DNA from: Marinagarivorans cellulosilyticus
GTDB lineage: Bacteria; Pseudomonadota; Gammaproteobacteria; Pseudomonadales; Cellvibrionaceae
Direction of reading: 5' to 3'
DNA length: 64,000 nucleotides
Assembly: GCF_021655555.1 (NCBI RefSeq)
Contig: NZ_AP023086.1
Location: 4,928,685-4,992,684, forward strand
Shown in pieces: positions 1-8,380 of the stretch (positions are counted from its first letter, which is position 1; every line of letters starts with the position of its first letter). The position numbers were made by a program, and so were the translations under genes. The notes below the pieces were generated by a model. The model worked only from the letters and a program-made list of their open reading frames with translations, had not been told where the DNA came from and searched no databases.

Positions 1-543
1 ATAATTGTTGTCGGCTTCTTTTATGAAAATCCCGCTGCCTGAATACCCTCCCAGAACTTCTGCCCCAACGCTCCCTTTCATGTCGGTGTAAGCATCCAGT
101 GGAACCTTGAGGCAAAACGAACTTTCTTCATTGATAAGGGTGTCTAGATGGCAAGGGGTTACAGTATGAGGTTTTAAGGCTGATGACTTTTGGGTTCCTC
201 TGAAAGTATAGGAGTTTTCAGGAAAGCTAATGTCTTCACAAAAGCATATTTTAGGAAAGCCTAGGAAATTGTGCTTCTGGTCTATGGCTATAATAGCGAT
301 ATCATACTCCTGAATCGCTTTGTGTTCCCCTATTAAATTATCAAATTCAATCTTTCCATATTCTTCTGATACTCCATAAAACCCATCCAGTTTTAAAGGT
401 TTATTTATATCTTGGCATATAACATGAGCAGCACTAAAAACATAGAATACGCCATCTGTTTCAACCAATACACCTGATCCATGATAATTATCGGACTGAT
501 AGATCTGTACGCTAGTTTTTGGTAGTACATCTAATTCGTTCAT
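1..543 (-). CDS. Trypsin-like serine protease, partial (Avs1B-like candidate)
   Basis: The reading frame opens with ATG at 541-543 and runs off the window at base 1, giving 181 residues with no stop. The chymotrypsin-fold triad can be followed: His40 in FSAAH, Asp81 in EYDIAII, and Ser168 in GGYSGSG. GSGVLVE near residue 22 matches the first strands of trypsin-like domains. There is no signal peptide, so the protein is probably cytoplasmic. Its ATG overlaps the TGA of the upstream metallo-hydrolase gene by four bases (ATGA), so the two are translationally coupled. In AVAST type 1 (Avs1) antiphage systems an MBL-fold protein and a trypsin-like protease precede a large STAND NTPase, and this order fits. 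Other conflict systems also use trypsin-like proteases, so the system name is inference. The C-terminus and any third gene are outside the window. Confidence 0.85.
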   Translation of the reverse strand, partial: MNELDVLPKTSVQIYQSDNYHGSGVLVETDGVFYVFSAAHVICQDINKPLKLDGFYGVSEEYGKIEFDNLIGEHKAIQEYDIAIIAIDQKHNFLGFPKICFCEDISFPENSYTFRGTQKSSALKPHTVTPCHLDTLINEESSFCLKVPLDAYTDMKGSVGAEVLGGYSGSGIFIKEADNNY

Positions 544-1541
544 ATTATATCGAAGCTACATTGTTCAATTAGTTTTATATTGTGTTTAATCTTTTCTTCT
601 GAGCTAATTAATAAGCCGTTTCTAGCAGTAATTTCTTCAATTGGATAGTTGAAGAAAAAATGAATGTCGTCACTATCGCTTCTGTCAACACTTAATGCTA
701 ATTTTGCTAGTGTTTCTCTGCTAGGGTGAAGACTTCGAGCTTTCCCGCCATTGGTGCTCAATATATAGTTAGAACAACTAACCATTGAGACAAACTTATT
801 AGATATGCTTGTGATGCTTCCATGATGTGAAAGTTTAATATAATCAAAAGTATATTTTTTCTCTTTTGAGAAGCCTTTGGCTTCTAAGTAGTCGGTAACA
901 ACTGTAGGGTGAGCATCTCCTAGAAAAAGCAGATTTCTATCCTTGTACTTGAGTATGAAGGCTATTGATGCAGCATTAGTGAAGTCAGATTTCTTGGACT
1001 TATACGCATCGTTATTATTTGCAAGAGTCTCAAGCGGAATGATAGTGCCGATCTTTGATATTGGGTCTGGACTAGAAGATCTTCTAACGTCCTTATATTT
1101 CCCAATGAAGTATTTCAAATCTTCCTTGGTGGGCGAGATTATTTCTAAGCTAATATTCTCGGAAATTTTAATTGTCTCACCAGCTAGGAGGCTTTGATGA
1201 GGTAGCTCTTTTTCTTTTAGCAAGCTTTCCAGTGTGATTGCTTGATGAATAGATATGTCGCCACTATCAGACAAGACTTCATACGAGCTCGGTACATTTA
1301 CGAAGACCTTCCCAACAGTAAATCTGTGAGGAGTGTCTTCAATTAGAGGAATCGCACCATGAATGTGATCTTCATCTGAGTGTGTCAAAACTAGAAAATC
1401 AACACTCGAAGTCAGCTGCTTAATTTTATGTTGGTAGGTGATTTTGAAACCACAGTCCAGTAATAATTTTCTTGAATCATCGGTATCTTCAATTAAGAAG
1501 CTATCTCCACAATTTGCCTGTATGTTTGTTATTTTCAGCAT
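540..1541 (-). CDS. ComEC/Rec2-type metallo-beta-lactamase-fold hydrolase (Avs1A-like candidate)
   Basis: A 333-residue MBL-fold protein without a signal peptide. The metal-binding motif HxDxDH is at residues 54-59 (HSDEDH). A second metal ligand lies in LFLGDAHP near residue 208, and the KLSHHGS motif near residue 238 is typical of the ComEC-like MBL branch. STNGGKARSLHPS in the C-terminal third matches the same branch. The gene is the first of a coupled pair: its TGA at 540-542 overlaps the ATG of the trypsin-like gene. Base composition is visibly AT-richer than pgm and its neighbours, which suggests acquisition by transfer. The likely role is an effector or regulator subunit of an antiviral STAND system. 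Competence function is unlikely because the ComEC transmembrane channel is absent. Confidence 0.88.
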   Translation of the reverse strand: MLKITNIQANCGDSFLIEDTDDSRKLLLDCGFKITYQHKIKQLTSSVDFLVLTHSDEDHIHGAIPLIEDTPHRFTVGKVFVNVPSSYEVLSDSGDISIHQAITLESLLKEKELPHQSLLAGETIKISENISLEIISPTKEDLKYFIGKYKDVRRSSSPDPISKIGTIIPLETLANNNDAYKSKKSDFTNAASIAFILKYKDRNLLFLGDAHPTVVTDYLEAKGFSKEKKYTFDYIKLSHHGSITSISNKFVSMVSCSNYILSTNGGKARSLHPSRETLAKLALSVDRSDSDDIHFFFNYPIEEITARNGLLISSEEKIKHNIKLIEQCSFDII

Positions 1542-2453
1542 GATATTGATTTACTATTACTATGAGAAAAGGTGCGTTTGTATTTGGTAACAAAGCTGGG
1601 CACGGTGCATTCCTTTGGCATCTTCGTTTTCATGTTATTTCACCCATTTTTAAACTGCCGCTGTTTATCGTTATTTTACCGACATGTTTAGTGTTTCTTC
1701 ACCAGACAAATATACCTGAAAGAGGTCATAAGTTGATGCATTCGCCCATTTAAAAATCCCATAAAGTCCTAAGTTTTACACTCTTCATTCTGAGGACACA
1801 CACAGAACAGTTTATTAGACCGAATTATTCCGTCTATTTCAGACAGACATTCCGTCTATCTCATTAAGAGCCAACATTAGCACCCCTGAAGCCCTTACTG
1901 CAACTGGCCTGCAGGAATGCATCAAGTTGGCGCATTAAAATGCAGAAATTTTCTGCACCTATTTCGCCAGAATACAGAACCAGACCATAACTGTATTCAT
2001 ATACAGTTATTTTGAGGCAAATTAGGCTCTCTTGGTTATGCGCCCCAGACTGCCTTTACTCTACTCACTCTTACTACCAACTACTAACTACAGGTAATAA
2101 CTAGACACCCAGAAGCGGGGGCTGGCAGTAACCTCTGGGGCCGTCACAAACAGGAGGTTTGTGCAGAGCCTATAAGAACATTTCCAATGTCATAAACTTA
2201 AGGCAAGTTAAGCGGTAGGCGGTGATTTTTCAGGACCCTCACGCGCCGGGAGCGCGTGCGGAGCGCCCATGGATTGGCTTGAGCGAGTCCAGAAAAATTG
2301 TAGGCTACCGCGAAGTTAATGACATTGACAGCATATCCACAGCGCGCCCCATAGGTTACTGCCGGCACCGAGCTGGCAGAAGCAAAACACCCCAACCCTA
2401 TCCCACGCCCAAAAAATAAAACATTACCCAATATTACGCCCACTCACTTTTCC
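1542..2453. other. Gene-poor region beside the defence gene pair
   Basis: About 900 bases without a convincing gene. A 63-codon plus-strand frame at 1562-1753 has no recognisable domain and no good ribosome-binding site. The 11-mer ATTCCGTCTAT occurs twice within about 35 bases near 1827-1861, separated by CAGACAGAC. Small hairpins include ACAAAC/GTTTGT near 2144-2160 and ACGCGC/GCGCGT at 2241-2257. Two overlapping frames near 2198-2443 lie on opposite strands and look like chance. I could not identify a tRNA, integrase or attachment site. This may be the worn boundary of a transferred segment. Confidence 0.5.
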
Positions 2454-3113
2454 CTATCCACCACCTAAACCCGCCAACTCTCTATACGCGGATATTACCG
2501 ATTCGGGTATGGCTTGCTCGGCCATAAAGCCTTTACTCGGGTATTCCATAATCCGCTGTATTTCGCCAAGCATAGCCTCGTGCATTGCTTGCCCAGTGAT
2601 AACGCGATTGGGGTAATTATTAGCATTAAAGGAATGGGGCGCTGACGTTACAGCCAAGGTGGGCCATTGTTTTTTACAGGTCGCGTAGGCGCGGCGTTGT
2701 AGGTAAGGTTTGGTGAGCAATAATGCGCTGTGGGCGGGTAAACCTTTGCTGTGTAATAGCTGCTGGCAAAATTGAATGTTGTCGCCGGTGTTGCTGGCGC
2801 GCGGCTCGATAATAATAGCGCTTTGGGGCACGCCTTTTTGCATCGCAATGTCGGCAAACACTTGCGCCTCGGGTTGGGTAAATACGCCTTGGCTTAAGCG
2901 ACCAAAACCGCCGCTGAATATTACGCGTTTAGCCCAACCCTGTAAAAATAGGCTGGCGGCAGTTTCGGCAACGCGAATATCGTTACTGCCCAGCACCAGT
3001 AAATAATCGGCTTTTTTAAGTGGCTGCTCTAAGGCTAAATAGCGCCACAATACGTTGATTAAAGGAGCCATGTTATTCATCGTCACATCCAGTTTAGCGA
3101 GCGCTGCTTTCAT
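2454..3113 (-). CDS. YdcF-like DUF218 family protein
   Basis: A 219-residue protein of the DUF218/YdcF family. The core is clear: ADYLLVLGSNDIR near residue 36, VIFSGGFG near residue 65, the acidic segment TQPEAQVFADIA, and PRASNTGDN near residue 104. These form the Rossmann-like nucleotide-binding fold of the family. E. coli YdcF binds S-adenosylmethionine; the reaction is not established. There is no clear signal peptide or membrane segment, so this is the soluble YdcF type and not the membrane-anchored SanA/ElyC type. It is transcribed divergently from pgm, with 194 bases between them. Confidence 0.82.
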   Translation of the reverse strand: MKAALAKLDVTMNNMAPLINVLWRYLALEQPLKKADYLLVLGSNDIRVAETAASLFLQGWAKRVIFSGGFGRLSQGVFTQPEAQVFADIAMQKGVPQSAIIIEPRASNTGDNIQFCQQLLHSKGLPAHSALLLTKPYLQRRAYATCKKQWPTLAVTSAPHSFNANNYPNRVITGQAMHEAMLGEIQRIMEYPSKGFMAEQAIPESVISAYRELAGLGGG

Positions 3114-3307
3114 GGTGTTTCATCATGCACCAAGTGTGCAAACTAAGCACCGAATTGCAGCAAATGGCGGTTTGTACTTACGGGTTTATTAAGATCGGTA
3201 TTCACTAGCGTCCTTAAGCCTTTTGATTCAATTTTCATTGCCTCATAATAGTTGGCCTTGTGCCTATACTAGGCGCCAGCGCACTATTAATTGTTTAGGA
3301 GAGTCAC

Positions 3308-4963
3308 TTGAGCCAACCCACAATGAAGATTCACCCTTTGGCAGGCAGCGTAGCCCCAGCGGAAATCCTAATTAATGTGGCCAAGCTGGTCACGGCTTAC
3401 TATAGCGAAAGGCCCGACCCCAGCGAGCCATCGCACCGCGTGGCCTTTGGCACATCGGGGCATCGGGGTTCTTCTTTTAAACGCTCCTTTAACGAATACC
3501 ATGTATTGGCCATGACACAGGCAATTTGTGACTACCGCAAAGCCAATGGTATTGATGGCCCGTTGTTTATCGGTATAGATACCCACGCGCTATCGGAGCC
3601 TGCCTTTGTAAGTGCCATGGAGGTACTAGCGGCTAACGGCGTAGAGGCGCATGTTTCTGCCGGTGGCGAATATGTGCCAACGCCGGCCATTTCGCATGCC
3701 ATTCTTACCTACAACCACGGCCGCACGGGTGGCTTGGCCGACGGTATTGTCATTACCCCCTCGCACAACCCACCCGACGGTGGCGGTTTTAAATACAACC
3801 CCACCAACGGTGGCCCAGCCGATACCGACATTACCGGCTGGGTAGAACGCCAAGCCAATGCCTATTTAACCGATGACTTGAAGGCGGTTAAGCGCATGCC
3901 CTTTGAGCAAGCCATGGCGGCCAGCACAACACACCAGCACGACTTTTTACGCCATTATGTTGATGACATTGGCAATGTAATAGACATGGACGCCATTCGC
4001 GCCGCTGGTGTGCGCATGGCGGTAGATCCACTCGGTGGTGCTGGCGTGAATTATTGGCCAGCCATTGCCGCAAAATACAATTTAGACCTTACGGTATTGA
4101 ACACCGTTGTTGATACCAGCTTCCGTTTTATGTCGGTCGACTGGGATGGCAAAATCCGCATGGACCCTTCCTCGCCTTATGCCATGCAAGGCCTAATAGG
4201 CTTAAAAGAAAGCTACGACGTCGCCTTTGCTTGCGATACCGACCACGACCGGCACGGTATTGTATGTGCTAGCGCGGGCTTAATTCCCCCTAACCATTAC
4301 TTATCTGTGGCTATTGATTACCTATTTCAAAACAGGCCCCAGTGGAGCGCTACTGCCGCCGTAGGCAAAACGCTGGTCAGTAGCCAAATGATCGACCGCG
4401 TAAGCGCGGGCATAGGCCGTAAAGTTGTTGAAGTACCGGTGGGCTTTAAATGGTTTGCCGCCGGTTTGGTGGATGGCTCTTTAGGTTTTGGTGGCGAAGA
4501 AAGCGCCGGCGCCTCGTTTTTGCGCCGCGATGGCCGTGTATGGACCACCGACAAAGACGGCCTAGCGCCAGCGCTGTTATCGGCCGAAATTACCGCTAAA
4601 ACCGGCCGCGACCCTGGCGAAAACTACCAAGCATTAATCGCAAAATATGGCGAGCCAACCGCCGACCGCATTCAAGCGGTAGCCAACCCAGAACAAAAAG
4701 CCAAACTGTCTAAGTTATCGCCAGAGCAAGTTAGCTCTACCACTTTAGCGGGCGAGGCCATTACGGCGGTAATGACAAAAGCCCCAGGTAACAACGCGGC
4801 TATTGGCGGCCTAAAGGTTGTTACAGAAAATGGTTGGTTTGCAGCCAGGCCATCGGGCACAGAAGATATTTACAAAATATACGGCGAAAGCTTTAGTGGG
4901 CAAGAACACCTACAAGCCATATTAAAAGAGGCCCAAGCCATTGTGGACGAAGCACTAAAATAA
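3308..4963 (+). CDS. pgm: Phosphoglucomutase (alpha-D-glucose phosphate-specific)
   Basis: Interconverts glucose 1-phosphate and glucose 6-phosphate in the cytoplasm, linking glycolysis to glycogen and sugar-nucleotide synthesis. The 551-residue length is usual for the bacterial Pgm family. The phosphoserine motif [10 protein letters not shown] is at about residues 150-159 (Ser152), the magnesium loop DTDHDRHG near residue 310, the sugar-binding loop [10 protein letters not shown] near residue 397, and the phosphate-binding loop [10 protein letters not shown] near residue 515. Start: TTG at 3308, preceded by AGGAGAG with good spacing; an ATG at 3323 has no comparable site. The stop codon lies in the loop of a strong hairpin shared with the convergent metallopeptidase gene. 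Confidence 0.96.
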   Translation: MSQPTMKIHPLAGSVAPAEILINVAKLVTAYYSERPDPSEPSHRVAFGTSGHRGSSFKRSFNEYHVLAMTQAICDYRKANGIDGPLFIGIDTHALSEPAFVSAMEVLAANGVEAHVSAGGEYVPTPAISHAILTYNHGRTGGLADGIVITPSHNPPDGGGFKYNPTNGGPADTDITGWVERQANAYLTDDLKAVKRMPFEQAMAASTTHQHDFLRHYVDDIGNVIDMDAIRAAGVRMAVDPLGGAGVNYWPAIAAKYNLDLTVLNTVVDTSFRFMSVDWDGKIRMDPSSPYAMQGLIGLKESYDVAFACDTDHDRHGIVCASAGLIPPNHYLSVAIDYLFQNRPQWSATAAVGKTLVSSQMIDRVSAGIGRKVVEVPVGFKWFAAGLVDGSLGFGGEESAGASFLRRDGRVWTTDKDGLAPALLSAEITAKTGRDPGENYQALIAKYGEPTADRIQAVANPEQKAKLSKLSPEQVSSTTLAGEAITAVMTKAPGNNAAIGGLKVVTENGWFAARPSGTEDIYKIYGESFSGQEHLQAILKEAQAIVDEALK

Positions 4964-4976
4964 AATTTTAGTGCTT
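4950..4976. terminator. Bidirectional terminator hairpin between pgm and the metallopeptidase gene
   Basis: A perfect 11-bp stem, AAGCACTAAAA (4950-4960) with TTTTAGTGCTT (4966-4976), closes on a 5-base loop. The pgm stop codon is at 4961-4963 in the loop and the opposing gene stops at 4975-4977. The A/T-rich arms give a U-rich 3' side on both strands, as expected for a terminator that works both ways. Confidence 0.75.
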
Positions 4977-6159
4977 ACTCGAAAGGGGTTTCACTTAATA
5001 GCAGGGTTTTATTGTGTACCGCATGGTGAATAAACGAGAGCTTTTTACGTACCGGCTCGGTCAGCACAAAGGGGTAGGCATCTTGCAGCCCCATACTGCG
5101 GTTTAGCGCGTTAAGCACCACCGAAAATTCCATCCAAGAATTTAGTATGCGGTTAAACGATGCCGAAATATCATCGTCGGCATCGTCTTGTGGCAGGTTT
5201 AAATCGCTTAACGTTTGGTTGGTACCCCTATTTTTATCAAACAATAAGCCGTAGCTTTGGGCCGTTTCTAAGGTATCAATAATGTGCATGTAGTGCGCCC
5301 AGGTTTCGGCCCAGTCTTCCCATGGGTGCATGATGGCATATTCGCTAATAAAATTTTCTGGCCAGTTTGCCGGTGCGCCGCCATTGCTGTAGTACTGATC
5401 TAGCGCCTCTTGGTAATCGAGTTCGTCATCACCAAAATAGGCTTTACAGCGTTCGTGCTTATAGGGGTTGTTGGCTATTAAGCGATCAAAATAATAATGC
5501 CCTAACTCGTGACGAAAATGCCCCAGCAGTGTTCGATAATTTTCCCCCATGGCAGCCTTAGTTTTAGAGCGCGCAACATCGTCGGCCTCGGCTAAATTAA
5601 TAGTGATATTACCGTTATTGTGGCCCGTCATTACATCTGGGTGGTGCGGCAGCTTACTCACAAAATGGTCTTTCACATTGCGATCCACCGTAAACTCAAA
5701 GGTTAAGCCGGTTTCGGCATCTTCTTCGTTATTGTTCAGCGGCAGCGGCAAAGCTTTTAAGGTGTAAAGTGCGCGCCTTTTGGCGTTTTCCATTTTTTGC
5801 CAAAGCGGTACATGCGCTTCTACGTTTAAATTAGGTACTACCTCGTTAAAGCGGCAGGCAAAACAGTATTCGTTATCTTCGGTGTTTTTAGCTTCCGCTT
5901 CGGTGGCGGCCTCTTCTTTTGTAAGCTTTACATCCACCATGCCATTGCAAGCATTGTATTGCGCAAAATTCTTACATTTTTTAAAGGCTCTATCGCTTAC
6001 CCCCTCAATTACAAAGTAGTTGGCTTCCTCATTTAAATCGAACGGTTGCACGCTCTCAAATTCATCTGTAATACCCACAACACGGCCGCAGGCATTGCAA
6101 GTATGGCTTTCGAAGAATAACGAAGGTTGTCCGGGGCAGCTGCAGTTAAAGGTTTTCAT
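4975..6159 (-). CDS. Zinc-ribbon putative zinc metallopeptidase
   Basis: A 394-residue protein. The N-terminus carries a zinc ribbon: CSCPGQPSLFFESHTCNACG, with further Cys pairs near residues 62-100 (CKNFAQYNAC, CFAC). The catalytic motif HELGH sits in HFRHELGHYYFD near residue 212, and EDWAETWAHYMH near residue 274 supplies the downstream acidic/His ligand region. This is the layout of the family annotated as putative zinc-binding metallopeptidase (Peptidase_Mx), usually about 350-400 residues and cytoplasmic. Substrate and role are unknown. It stands alone and converges on pgm. The distal start at 6159 (MKTFNCSC) is chosen because it retains the first Cys of the ribbon. Confidence 0.85.
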   Translation of the reverse strand: MKTFNCSCPGQPSLFFESHTCNACGRVVGITDEFESVQPFDLNEEANYFVIEGVSDRAFKKCKNFAQYNACNGMVDVKLTKEEAATEAEAKNTEDNEYCFACRFNEVVPNLNVEAHVPLWQKMENAKRRALYTLKALPLPLNNNEEDAETGLTFEFTVDRNVKDHFVSKLPHHPDVMTGHNNGNITINLAEADDVARSKTKAAMGENYRTLLGHFRHELGHYYFDRLIANNPYKHERCKAYFGDDELDYQEALDQYYSNGGAPANWPENFISEYAIMHPWEDWAETWAHYMHIIDTLETAQSYGLLFDKNRGTNQTLSDLNLPQDDADDDISASFNRILNSWMEFSVVLNALNRSMGLQDAYPFVLTEPVRKKLSFIHHAVHNKTLLLSETPFE

Positions 6160-6601
6160 AGTTTGTTAACGCTGTGTGTGAATGGGTAAATAGCGCCGCA
6201 AGTATACTGAGCAAGGCGATAAAAGTTTGGCTTATTAATAGAGGCATCAATTTTCGTGCCTAAAGCTATGGAAAGGCTGCGCTATCCTATACCTCAAATA
6301 CACTCGCGTCCTATATCTTTGTTAAACCTAAAAACCGCAGTTGAACCATCAAAGTCTACGCATCCCCTTGGTGCACCTGACGCGTGATAAAAATGATTCA
6401 TCACCAATAAGGTGACTACATATTTTTACTACACGCCATGCACACCAACGGAATACGCATCTTTTTGACTCTCAACTGCGGTTTCTAGGTTAAATAAGGT
6501 GTAGCTCACATTACTGGCTTGGCCGCATTGGGCAGCGCCTTTAAACTACCACCAACCAATACACGGCTTATCGGCCGCCACTCGAGACTAAGGGACTTCA
6601 C
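6160..6601. other. Intergenic region with a palindromic dispersed repeat
   Basis: About 440 bases with no gene. It holds the longest copy of the dispersed palindromic element described separately (about 6320-6495) and the promoter regions of the flanking divergent genes. Confidence 0.6.
6320..6495 (-). repeat. Dispersed palindromic repeat, copy A (expanded)
   Basis: The left arm (6321-6364) contains AACCTAAAAACCGCAGTTGA; the right arm (6455-6493) read on the minus strand contains AACCTAGAAACCGCAGTTGA. The arms are inverted copies of each other and match the ends of two elements at 22239-22313 and 22445-22522. This copy is in the opposite orientation and carries about 90 extra bases between the arms, including the small hairpin CACCAATAAGGTG. 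Confidence 0.7.
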
Positions 6602-7867
6602 GTGATAATGCTTAGACGTTTGTTGAATTTAACCGGCCCACTTTCAATATTACTTGTGATGGCAGGGTGCACCGGGGGCGAGCATCAAACTCAAAGCTCT
6701 TCATCGCACGCTAGCCCCGCTGACAAAATACAGGCTATTGATACCTCTTTAACGATAGCCTCGGCAATAGAAGCCTACGATATCGATGGTGATGGCGACC
6801 TCGATATTATTAGTGTGGGTACAACCGGTGAAGCCATGTATTGGTACGAACAATTGGATGGTGGCGAATTTCGCGAGCACCTTATTGCCGAGAATATGAA
6901 TGAAGCTTACGACATTGATGTGGTTGATTTTGATCAAGATGGCGATGCCGATATTGTCGCAGTGCAAGATCAAACCGTGTTAATGCTTTTCCTTAATACC
7001 GCGGGCAGTAATGCTAGCCCTATATTTGAAGAAAAAGTCATTACTACATCTTCATTTAATTGTTATGAGTTTTGTGAAATTGCTATTTTCGATATGGACC
7101 AGAATGGCATTCAAGATATTCTGCTTTGCACCGGCCAAGATTGCTTAAGGTACTTGTTTGACGATATTGCGAACATGCAATACCGCAGCGCAGGGGCTAT
7201 TCAATTCAATGGTGCCTTTGTTGCAAACTTAGAACCGCAAGACGTTAACCAAGATGGTTACCTTGATTTAACCTATAGCCTGCGGGCAGTCAATGAGTTA
7301 ACTGTTATACCTAACAACGAAGATGGCACTATGGATTTTTCACGCAGGCAAATCCTACCGATGGATTTTGGCTACTGTGCCGCGCATTTTGATGATATTA
7401 ACCAAGACGGTATTATCGATGTTGCTCTGGGGTCTGATCTGATAATACGAAACTCAGCTGAAAATAGCTTTTTCAATACGTCGATGGAAATATTATCTTT
7501 TCAATACCCACTCATCGATCAAGGCGTTGCCGCTCATCCTCACGATGGAAGCGCGAAAGCGGTGGATATTGATAGCGATGGGGATAAAGATATTATTGTT
7601 GGCAGCAAATACGGGTGGTATTTGTATTACGAAAATACCACCACCGAAGAGTTTGCAGTGGAGATTGCCCCCTACGGAGCAAAGTACTTTTTTTACCAGC
7701 CGGTTACTACAGGGCAGCCCTTTAATGTATCCCGACCTGTTCAGATTCAGGATATTAACCAAAATGGCTTGCCAGATATTCTAATAAACCAAGTGGTCGA
7801 TGGACAAATCCTGTGGGCCGACCTTGCCTATTTGCACAAAAACCCAATGCTCTTAGTCGAGCCTTAA
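6602..7867 (+). CDS. FG-GAP/VCBS repeat lipoprotein
   Basis: A 421-residue predicted lipoprotein: basic start, hydrophobic core, lipobox LVMAGC with Cys near residue 23, then a Ser-rich linker. Seven calcium-loop repeats of the form DxDxDGxxD follow, for example DIDGDGDLD, DFDQDGDAD, DVNQDGYLD, DINQDGIID, DIDSDGDKD and DINQNGLPD, spaced about 45-60 residues apart. This is the FG-GAP/VCBS beta-propeller signature, so a seven-bladed extracellular propeller is likely, used in binding or adhesion. Start: GTG at 6602, or the in-frame ATG at 6608, which leaves an equally good signal. It precedes the giant surface-protein gene by about 500 bases on the same strand. Confidence 0.85.
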   Translation: MIMLRRLLNLTGPLSILLVMAGCTGGEHQTQSSSSHASPADKIQAIDTSLTIASAIEAYDIDGDGDLDIISVGTTGEAMYWYEQLDGGEFREHLIAENMNEAYDIDVVDFDQDGDADIVAVQDQTVLMLFLNTAGSNASPIFEEKVITTSSFNCYEFCEIAIFDMDQNGIQDILLCTGQDCLRYLFDDIANMQYRSAGAIQFNGAFVANLEPQDVNQDGYLDLTYSLRAVNELTVIPNNEDGTMDFSRRQILPMDFGYCAAHFDDINQDGIIDVALGSDLIIRNSAENSFFNTSMEILSFQYPLIDQGVAAHPHDGSAKAVDIDSDGDKDIIVGSKYGWYLYYENTTTEEFAVEIAPYGAKYFFYQPVTTGQPFNVSRPVQIQDINQNGLPDILINQVVDGQILWADLAYLHKNPMLLVEP

Positions 7868-8380
7868 ACGACGTGCTTTTATGCTGTCGGCTACATACCT
7901 AATCGGCTACCTATATGTGCGAGCTATTGTTGGGCAGTAAAGTGAATCAATAGCTCCTTCGGGCATGCCTTGTTTTTCTACCAACGGGGCCTTTCCTTCT
8001 TCACGAATGGCAACGCCCAGCTCCACTTGGGTAATGAGCCGTTATCCCCTAGGGAAAGCATTTGCGTGCCCTTACTTTTACAAAAAATACTATTTTTAGC
8101 GGCGCTCAAATTTTTTGCATAATGTAATTATCTTTGCATTATGCAAAAACAGGATTTTTAAAATGCGAATAATAAAATGCATTAATGTTCTTAAAAACCT
8201 TAATTTCCATATGTTTAGAAATAACGAGTATCTAACATAAGCATTTCTCGCGAAAAAGATTATAAAAACAACCCTGTTATTAATTAACAACACAATTTAT
8301 TTAAAAAACTATTTTATTTGAAATAGGAATAAAGCTTGCTTCTCTTTATTAATGAACATTATAAATTTATAGAGGTTAGT
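7868..8380. other. Long leader region upstream of the giant surface-protein gene
   Basis: About 510 bases. The left part has a minus-strand open stretch (7907-8041, 45 codons, no start) that reads like a protein tail and may be a gene remnant. The right part (8085-8345) is strongly AT-rich and contains a perfect 13-bp inverted repeat, TTTTTGCATAATG (8112-8124) and CATTATGCAAAAA (8137-8149), with a 12-base loop. Position and composition suggest the regulatory region of the downstream gene. Confidence 0.5.
8112..8149. promoter_or_regulatory. 13-bp perfect inverted repeat in AT-rich leader
   Basis: TTTTTGCATAATG and its exact reverse complement are separated by TAATTATCTTTG. The repeat lies about 230 bases before the ATG of the giant gene. 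It could be an operator for a dimeric regulator or an RNA hairpin. No poly-U tract follows the stem, so a simple terminator is less likely. Confidence 0.45.

Noticed and set aside
1562..1753. A 63-codon frame beside the MBL gene
   Set aside because: No ribosome-binding site at a proper distance, no domain, and its start lies just outside the divergent gene in what is probably its promoter.
2198..2443. Two overlapping frames on opposite strands (81 and 65 codons)
   Set aside because: No domain or start signal on either strand, and the region has hairpins instead of coding character.
8336..8380. TTG start extending the giant protein by 15 residues
   Set aside because: The extension would precede a well-formed signal peptide and has no ribosome site, while ATG 8381 follows AGAGG.
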